Assembly (NCBI GenBank): GCA_023953775.1
Contig: JAMLJD010000005.1
Coordinates: 1-64,000, forward strand
Direction of reading: 5' to 3'
DNA from: Rhizobiaceae bacterium
Lineage (GTDB): Bacteria > Pseudomonadota > Alphaproteobacteria > Rhizobiales > Rhizobiaceae
DNA: 64,000 nt
Position 1 is the stretch's first letter. The number at the start of each line of letters is the position of its first letter. The position numbers and the translations under genes are program-made. The notes beneath the pieces were generated by a model. The model searched no databases and was not told the DNA's origin. It saw only the letters and a list, made by a program, of their open reading frames with translations. Positions 59,601 through 64,000 of the stretch are shown here, in pieces.

Positions 59601-60907
59601 TCGAGCCGCCGGGCGGCGAGGTCCGCCTCGGCCTCGTCGACTGTCCTGTCGAGCTCGGCGACACGTTCCTTGGCCTTGCCGAACAGCCCGGTCGCCGCAT
59701 TCAGCGCGCCCTCCTCGATCGCGGTCTCGGCAAGGGCAACCAGACGCTGGATCTCGGCGTCGCTCGAGGTCAACACCTTGCGATCGGCGCGCAGGCGCCT
59801 GATCTCGGCCGCCTGGGAGGTCAGCAGCTTCTCAAGCTCCGCCGGATCGTCGGGAGCCTCGGTGCCGAGCGCCTTGAGCATCGCATAGACCGCATCCATC
59901 GGCAGGTCGCCGGCGCTCGCCACCCTCTCGACCTGGCGCCGTTCGGGGTCGGGAAGCGAGGCAATGGTCAACAACAGTCCCCGGCGTTCGGCGAGGATGT
60001 CGCCCTCGGGGCCGGAGACGGGGTCCGGCGCCTCGCCGAAATACAGAAGCCGGCGCAGGCTCTCGTTGACCCATGGCCGCTGGCGCCCGCCGGTCTTCAG
60101 ATAGACCTCCTCGGCCACCATCCGCATCACCGTGCCGAACTCCTCGCCCGCCATCGCCGCCAGATGGCGCAGCAGCGCCGCCGCATAGGGGCTGTGCTCG
60201 CCGTCGCCGTCGAGTGCCGGACGCCCCGGCTCGGCCGCGAAGCCGATCACCATGCCGAGATTGTCTTCCGGTGCGGCCTCGACCGTCACCCTCGCCGCGC
60301 CGCGCGTCTCGGCCAGACCGCCGGCGGCGACCGGAACCGGCTCGGCATCCGGGGTCTTCTTCAGGCTGACGCCCGGCGGGAACGGGTTGTCGCGGCAGGC
60401 ATCGAGCAACAGGATCGTCACCGGCACGACCTCGCGCAGCCGCCGAAGCACGTCCGACAGCGGCACCAGCCGCCCGGCGGCGTCGTCGAGGGCGGAGAGA
60501 TCGGCATCGGTCGGCACCAGCCAGTTCTCGCCGCCGGCCTCGATGCCGTGGCCGGCATAGTAGAGCACGGCGACATCGGCATCGGCGGCATCCTCGACGA
60601 AGCGTTCGAGATCGCGCTTCAACTGATCGGCATCGCGGTCGGTGCGCGACACCGAATCGAAGCCGAGATCGGACAGAAGCTCCTCGATGGCGTCGGCGTC
60701 GTTCTCCGGATTGGCGAGTTCGGGCAGCGCCTCATAGGCGCCATTGCCGACGATCAGCGCCACGCCGCGAAGATCCGCAGCAGGGGCCGGTGAGACGGCC
60801 AACAGCGCCAGCAGCAGCCCGACGAGGCAGGCTGCGAAAGCCGGGACCCTGCGGGCGGCGCGCGCATATTCCATGGATTGCCGGTCCGGCTGAACGAAAC
60901 CCGTCAT
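56630..60907 (-). CDS. Exported caspase-domain protein with long TPR tail
   Basis: A 1425-aa protein. Signal peptide (hydrophobic residues about 23-44), then a caspase p20 domain at about 45-265 with catalytic His120 (Y-Y-A-G-H-G) and Cys171 (L-L-L-D-A-C-R-D-N-P-F). Residues about 330-1400 are a long series of TPR-like helical repeats (many A-L-x-L-A and W-A-x-x-Q-x-N-L-G units). The signal peptide places it in the periplasm, unlike cytosolic caspase effectors. Starts at 60907 (GTGAGAG site); 26 bases ahead of copy 2. Confidence 0.85.
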   Translation of the reverse strand: MTGFVQPDRQSMEYARAARRVPAFAACLVGLLLALLAVSPAPAADLRGVALIVGNGAYEALPELANPENDADAIEELLSDLGFDSVSRTDRDADQLKRDLERFVEDAADADVAVLYYAGHGIEAGGENWLVPTDADLSALDDAAGRLVPLSDVLRRLREVVPVTILLLDACRDNPFPPGVSLKKTPDAEPVPVAAGGLAETRGAARVTVEAAPEDNLGMVIGFAAEPGRPALDGDGEHSPYAAALLRHLAAMAGEEFGTVMRMVAEEVYLKTGGRQRPWVNESLRRLLYFGEAPDPVSGPEGDILAERRGLLLTIASLPDPERRQVERVASAGDLPMDAVYAMLKALGTEAPDDPAELEKLLTSQAAEIRRLRADRKVLTSSDAEIQRLVALAETAIEEGALNAATGLFGKAKERVAELDRTVDEAEADLAARRLEFAEVYARSGKANYMAFNYQQSADDYEQAYEQARRWDDWAAWSYRGNQAVALQSLGWRGGHTEKLMEALDLARDIVRMAEDLPDRSDLALSQLFLGNTLMTAGQRLDDLDLLRESIDVYEAAMPVFDETGMIHSSSLQDVMYNLAGAMSQLAKRRNDEALLKDAVDRFASLVERTSRTEEPAVWARTVRAQATAMTDLAAIDRDGDLTREAIRLLEESLAAYGREDDLDQWVDTMQALGNAQSNLGIFEGDLDAYRTADRTYTEILAAADKDTMPTDYAAALSSRALNAHHAAVKDENGHWFDQALADLDAVLEIYTRERFPNDWRDSWISIGALYRDVGYRRRDADLVHKGLQTHHATLAKLDRAADPVQWARVASMAADSKRVEGELREDIAMISSAMDDLEQAVAVMPADGGREAERVFERVTFLADTVARFATGDADRAPLVALARRAEAVLVGRKAAYLLAKTRSTLGRTLYSAATSAKDADLMAESVAAYRAALVPEARDNPNPIWANVQGNLGLALDQLAAMTGDAAFRLQAVDAWREAQPLETGDETWLKNQKRLAEALDRIGTADSLREAADAWRARAGRLPGDDKAGRGADIDRAGRSLHNLWALNLPQSPAARDDAVAAYREALDLLAAAGKPVALTQENLADLVWSIGRAANDPVRLGEAADLYGAAADAVDPDRDAAMLKRVRAKHAGALLSGYFAGAGDAALDNAIAAFRLVFGPDAAATALENRSAAAEFAGALRYAAQIRSDEAMVREAVAIFDRLVEEPDAAARETDIAWAQVNAADAHAALGNMTGNAEELRTAVGLYREAMPAYLNGSVGIDWRAPYASLAASLLSLGNKTGDAETFTEAAAAYDRVIGATDFDTAPQQWSDFANGFAYATARRARAGAAVIPDALARAEDIVRRALGYYEEKLPDTAPYASDTLCAVLIEHGRATGDRALVDAGLANCERARKAFEAFGGPLLEATLATIAHGEKVMAGL
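59919..60781. repeat. Direct repeat, caspase domain of copy 1
   Basis: Partner of 55621-56486, covering the caspase domain and the start of the TPR region of the intact gene. Beyond it the two genes diverge strongly, so the similarity is confined to the N-terminal domain. Confidence 0.75.
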
Positions 60908-61012
60908 CGGCTCTCACCACCCGCTCTTTTCAAACCCCGGGCGAGACTAGCCGCAGGAATGGGGCCATGTCATGACCCCATTCCCGCGGTAGCCGGCTGC
61001 GCCGTTTCGCCG

Positions 61013-62176
61013 TCACGCCAGCACTACGCCGCGCGCCTTGGCCCAGCGCACAAGGATGCGCTCTTCATCGGGCAGCGGCAGACGGTTGGCGAAGCCGCGC
61101 ACCTGCACCGCGCGGTTCTGGCGGTCGAGCTCGATCGTCAGAAGGCGTTCCGGCTTGCCGTTGCCGACGCGGCGCAGCGACCAGATCGACGCCTGGCCGT
61201 TGATGCACTTCGCGGCATAGGTCGACACGCAGTGGCGCATCGCACGGGTTTCGGCGACGAGCTCCTCGGCCGAGCGAAGCTGGCGAATGGCGTATTCCTC
61301 GCGGCTCCGGCGGGCATCCCTGGCATTCGGCTTCCACGACCAATCGCCGAGCGCGGCGCCCTCCCACCGTCCGCCGTCGGGTGCGGCATGGCGGCCTTCG
61401 GCGCGTGCCCGGGCGGCAAGGGCGCGCTGGCGCGCGGCCTCGATGCGATGGATGGCCGCGAGGTCGCGGTGCCACTCGCGCATCTGGCGCTCCAGCGAGA
61501 CGAGCGTGCGGCCCTTGAGGCTGCAACGGCTGTCACGGCGGTGGCAGGCCACAAGGTAGTCGTGCAGGTCGTCCATCGTCTCGACCGGCGCGGGATTGGC
61601 GCAGAAGAACTGCGCCACCTCGCGCCAGAAGGCGAGATGTCGACGCATGGTCCGCGCGATCTTCGAGTGGGCAATGCGCAGCGCGACGCCGACATCGTCC
61701 GTGTAGCTGCGGGCGACCGCCTGCCAGAACGCCTGGTCGAAGGAAAGGTCGCCGGGCGGGTTGAGAAAGCGATGCACCTCCTTGCGCGTCAGCCAGCGGC
61801 CGGCTCCCTCCTTGTAGAGCGAGCCGCCGCGCGCCGCGACGATGTACCAGCGCTTGCGCAGCCGGATCTCGTCGGCGGCGAGGCCGCCGGTATCGCGCCA
61901 GATGCGCTCCAGCGACGAGGGCACGGGAAACCGGGCATAGAGGTGACGCGCCGCGGCAAGCCGCAGCTTCGCGGGATCGCGCGACTTGATGTGCGGACGC
62001 CAGGCATCCGCGTCGCGGATCGCCTCGCCGGAGAACCCGGCGCGGGCGGCGGCCATCGCATCGGCGAAATCGGGTGCCGCGCGCGGCGCGCGCGCAACGC
62101 GTTTCAGCGTCGCGTCATAGGCCGCGAGGCGCTGGCGCTCGGCCTCCTGCCGGCGCGTGATCATGGAGCGGGCCAT
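61013..62176 (-). CDS. PcfJ-domain protein
   Basis: A 387-aa, Arg-rich protein whose C-terminal part has A-M-R-H-C-V-S-T-Y-A-A-K-C-I-N-G and S-I-W-S-L-R-R-V, the PcfJ signature, preceded by a helical region. PcfJ proteins are encoded on conjugative elements and chromosomes; their biochemical role is unknown. Its AAGGAGGTCG ribosome site is the strongest in the window. It ends 105 bases before the first caspase gene on the same strand. Confidence 0.75.
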   Translation of the reverse strand: MARSMITRRQEAERQRLAAYDATLKRVARAPRAAPDFADAMAAARAGFSGEAIRDADAWRPHIKSRDPAKLRLAAARHLYARFPVPSSLERIWRDTGGLAADEIRLRKRWYIVAARGGSLYKEGAGRWLTRKEVHRFLNPPGDLSFDQAFWQAVARSYTDDVGVALRIAHSKIARTMRRHLAFWREVAQFFCANPAPVETMDDLHDYLVACHRRDSRCSLKGRTLVSLERQMREWHRDLAAIHRIEAARQRALAARARAEGRHAAPDGGRWEGAALGDWSWKPNARDARRSREEYAIRQLRSAEELVAETRAMRHCVSTYAAKCINGQASIWSLRRVGNGKPERLLTIELDRQNRAVQVRGFANRLPLPDEERILVRWAKARGVVLA

Positions 62177-62393
62177 GGGGGTTCGACCTCCTTGGATTGC
62201 AGTCAGCCGGACGCAATGCGGGCGCCGGCACGGAACGTGTCGTCGTCGCTTGCATTCGCATTGACTGTTCTCCTTCGAGGTTCGAACGGATGCGCGAGGG
62301 CCATCGGGGCCCGGCGCAAGGGTGCCGCTGCGTAATGGCGATCCATGGCCGGAATGTGGCGGATTTCGACAAATGTCCGGCTGTGTAGCGATA

Positions 62394-62440
62394 TTTTATG
62401 TACGACTTTCTGTTTTACGATTGATTTTACGTTTTTGACG
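62394..62440. promoter_or_regulatory. TTTTA(C/T)G iterated repeats upstream of the toxin-antitoxin genes
   Basis: TTTTATG (62394), TTTTACG (62413), TTTTACG (62425) and TTTTTGACG (62432) lie in an AT-rich stretch that ends 36 bases before the antitoxin start. Two copies are 12 bases apart, about one helix turn. Repeats in the promoter are usual for autoregulation by AbrB-type antitoxins; binding is inferred. Confidence 0.45.
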
Positions 62441-62475
62441 ATTATGTTGCGGCTTCAGGATGAATGGAGGCCGTC

Positions 62476-62961
62476 ATGAACATGCTCCACAGATCGGTTC
62501 GCAGCGGATCGGAGAAGGCGCGCATCTGGCAGCTCTGCGACGAACTCCTCGAACGAACGGGCCGTGTCCCCTCCGGCCGCGAGGTCGTCGATCTCTATGT
62601 TGCCGAGGGCGGAAACGAAGGCACCGGCTTCACCCAGTATTCGCACTGGAAGAAAGCGCTTGCCGCGCAACAGGCCGCGGACGACGAGCCGATGCCCGAC
62701 GCGCCGGGCTCGCTGCCCTTCCGTGCACTGTCCGTTTCGCCGGAGGGACACCTGGTGCTCCCGCCCGACATGCGCCGCGCGATGCTGCTCGACGCGGACG
62801 GGCGTGTGACGGTCAGCGTCGTCGACGGCGAATTGCGCGCGATCTCGCCGATGAGCGCGGTGCACCAGCTCCAGCGGCGCGCCGCAGCGCTGGTGAAGCC
62901 CGGCACTCTGGTTTCGGACGAGCTGGTCGCGGAGCGGCGCGCGGAAGCCGCCAATGGCTGA
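62476..62961 (+). CDS. AbrB-type antitoxin with an extra N-terminal DNA-binding-like domain
   Basis: A 161-aa protein. Residues about 82-135 (L-S-V-S-P-E-G-H-L-V-L-P-P-D-M-R-R) are an AbrB/SpoVT swapped-hairpin domain. The N-terminal ~60 residues (A-R-I-W-Q-L-C-D-E-L-L-E-R-T-G-R-V-P-S-G-R-E-V) form a helical domain reminiscent of KfrA-type DNA-binding N-termini, so the antitoxin is longer than VapB. GGAGG sits 5 bases before the ATG at 62476. It overlaps the PIN gene by 8 bases. Confidence 0.8.
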   Translation: MNMLHRSVRSGSEKARIWQLCDELLERTGRVPSGREVVDLYVAEGGNEGTGFTQYSHWKKALAAQQAADDEPMPDAPGSLPFRALSVSPEGHLVLPPDMRRAMLLDADGRVTVSVVDGELRAISPMSAVHQLQRRAAALVKPGTLVSDELVAERRAEAANG

Positions 62962-63337
62962 CTTCGTGCTGGACGCATCGGCCCTGCTTGCCATCGCGTT
63001 CAACGAACCGGGCGCCGATATCGCGATTTCGAGGATGGCGGCGTGCAGCGTGTCGGCCGTCAACTATTCCGAAGCTTCGGCCAAGATGATCGACAAGGGG
63101 TTCGATCCCGCGGAGGCCACCGGCTGGCTCGATGCGCTGGCGCTCGACATCGTCGCTTTCGACAGGGCGGCGGCCGCGCGCGCCGCAGCCTTGCGCCCGA
63201 TCGCCGGAGCGCGGCGCCTGTCCTTCGCCGACCGGGCCTGCATCGCGCTTGCCGCCGACATCGAGGCGACGGCCGTCACGACCGATCGCGCATGGGCTGA
63301 CATCGGCCTGCCCTGCACTGTAGAACTGATCCGATAG
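62954..63337 (+). CDS. PIN-domain toxin (VapC-like)
   Basis: A 127-aa PIN domain with all acidic residues: Asp7 (F-V-L-D-A-S), Glu40 (N-Y-S-E-A), Asp93 (F-A-D-R) and Asp111 (T-T-D-R), which hold the catalytic magnesium. VapC toxins cleave tRNA or rRNA. Starts inside the antitoxin gene (8-base overlap), the classic toxin-antitoxin coupling. Confidence 0.88.
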   Translation: MADFVLDASALLAIAFNEPGADIAISRMAACSVSAVNYSEASAKMIDKGFDPAEATGWLDALALDIVAFDRAAAARAAALRPIAGARRLSFADRACIALAADIEATAVTTDRAWADIGLPCTVELIR

Positions 63338-63398
63338 ACGCCGCGTCCGCGCGACTCGGCCCGATGCATTGCAAGAACGCTGGGAGTGAATACCGCCG

Positions 63399-64000
63399 AT
63401 GCCCGTCATCCAGTCCGCCGTCTCGCCGGCCTCCGATGCCTTCCGCGCCAATTCCGAGGTGATGGAGGGCCTGCTCGACGAGCTGCGCCAGATCGCGGCC
63501 AGGACCGAACGCGGCGGCAGCGACGACGCGCGCCAGCGCCATGTCGAGCGCGGCAAGCTTCTGCCGCGCGAGCGGCTGTCGCAGCTTCTCGACAAGGGCG
63601 CGCCGTTCCTCGAGGTCGGCCAGTTCGCCGCGCATGACATGTATGGCGGCGAGATCGCGTCGGCCGGCATCATCACCGGCATCGGCCGCATCGAGGGCAC
63701 GGAATGCGTGATCGTGGTCAACGACGCCACGGTGAAGGGCGGCACCTACTATCCGCTGACGGTGAAGAAGCATCTGCGCGCGCAGGAGATCGCGGTGCAG
63801 AACAATTTGCCCTGCATCTACCTGGTCGATTCCGGCGGCGCCAACCTGCCCAACCAGGACGAGGTGTTTCCCGACCGCGACCATTTCGGCCGCATCTTCT
63901 ACAACCAGGCCAACATGTCGGCCGCCGGCATTCCGCAGATCGCCTGCGTGATGGGCTCGTGCACGGCGGGCGGCGCCTATGTGCCGGCGATGTCGGACGA
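63399..64000 (+). CDS. liuB: Methylcrotonyl-CoA carboxylase carboxyltransferase subunit (cut by the window edge)
   Basis: 200 codons are visible from the ATG at 63399 (GGGAGTG upstream). [39 protein letters not shown] and [14 protein letters not shown] are the carboxyltransferase fingerprint of methylcrotonyl-CoA carboxylase beta, distinct from propionyl-CoA carboxylase. With liuA it completes two consecutive steps of leucine breakdown. The C-terminus is outside the window. Confidence 0.9.
   Translation, partial: MPVIQSAVSPASDAFRANSEVMEGLLDELRQIAARTERGGSDDARQRHVERGKLLPRERLSQLLDKGAPFLEVGQFAAHDMYGGEIASAGIITGIGRIEGTECVIVVNDATVKGGTYYPLTVKKHLRAQEIAVQNNLPCIYLVDSGGANLPNQDEVFPDRDHFGRIFYNQANMSAAGIPQIACVMGSCTAGGAYVPAMSD

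Noticed and set aside
58532-60793. 753-codon open frame opposite the first caspase gene
   Set aside because: Antisense shadow with no recognisable domain; the minus frame has signal peptide, His and Cys motifs.

Overview
The window is about 65% GC alphaproteobacterial chromosome. It is most like a Hyphomicrobiales (Rhizobiales) member near Mesorhizobium/Phyllobacteriaceae: the rpoZ-rel-DUF2062-acpS-lepB-rnc-era-recO arrangement, a rhizobial-type porin, a DUF2385 protein, a TorF-like porin and an ECF42-YCII pair all point that way. Function calls come from motif and family recognition by eye; no search was run.

Layout. 1-5.6 kb: a cut-off lipoprotein, a Nudix hydrolase, small conserved exported proteins, ygfZ overlapping an HD phosphohydrolase, and an HD-GYP protein. 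5.7-9.3 kb: an AT-richer methyltransferase, then a translationally coupled pair, GNAT/C39-peptidase fusion plus RLAN/ATP-grasp ligase. 9.5-16.3 kb: MscS channel, LysM-like protein, an ECF sigma/anti-sigma pair, an MFS transporter behind a long palindrome, and a giant DUF2339 membrane protein. 16.3-25.7 kb: the housekeeping cluster (omega subunit, Rel, DUF2062, AcpS, LepB, RNase III, Era, RecO, PaaI-like thioesterase), interrupted between era and recO by a MarR-GNAT gene and a methyltransferase. 26-33.4 kb: NYN nuclease coupled to a family-5 UDG, smpB, dapA, lytic transglycosylase, alpha/beta hydrolase, porin.

33.4-40.6 kb is accessory in character: low gene density, a nested palindrome, a sulfotransferase flanked by gene debris, tRNA-Ser(GCT) followed by a 17-bp copy of its own 3' end (attachment-site scar), a membrane-tethered HTH-YARHG regulator, and three exported proteins of unknown function. 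40.9-50.7 kb returns to ordinary genes: DUF1428, VOC, L,D-transpeptidase, TorF-like porin, HisC-like aminotransferase, metH with an upstream palindrome, an ECF42 sigma with its YCII partner, and a SemiSWEET.

50.9-64 kb is the leucine/isovalerate (liu) locus: TetR regulator overlapping isovaleryl-CoA dehydrogenase, then the carboxyltransferase subunit of methylcrotonyl-CoA carboxylase at the right edge. About 10.7 kb separates these two genes. The interval holds a flavodoxin-fold oxidoreductase, an 81-aa basic protein, two tandem exported caspase-TPR proteins (near-identical caspase domains; one copy frameshifted at its catalytic Cys region), a PcfJ-like protein and an AbrB-type antitoxin/PIN toxin pair. 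The minus-strand series PcfJ - caspase 1 - caspase 2 - basic protein, with close spacing or overlaps, is the best candidate in the window for an uncharacterised system. The GNAT-C39/RLAN-ATP-grasp pair is the second.
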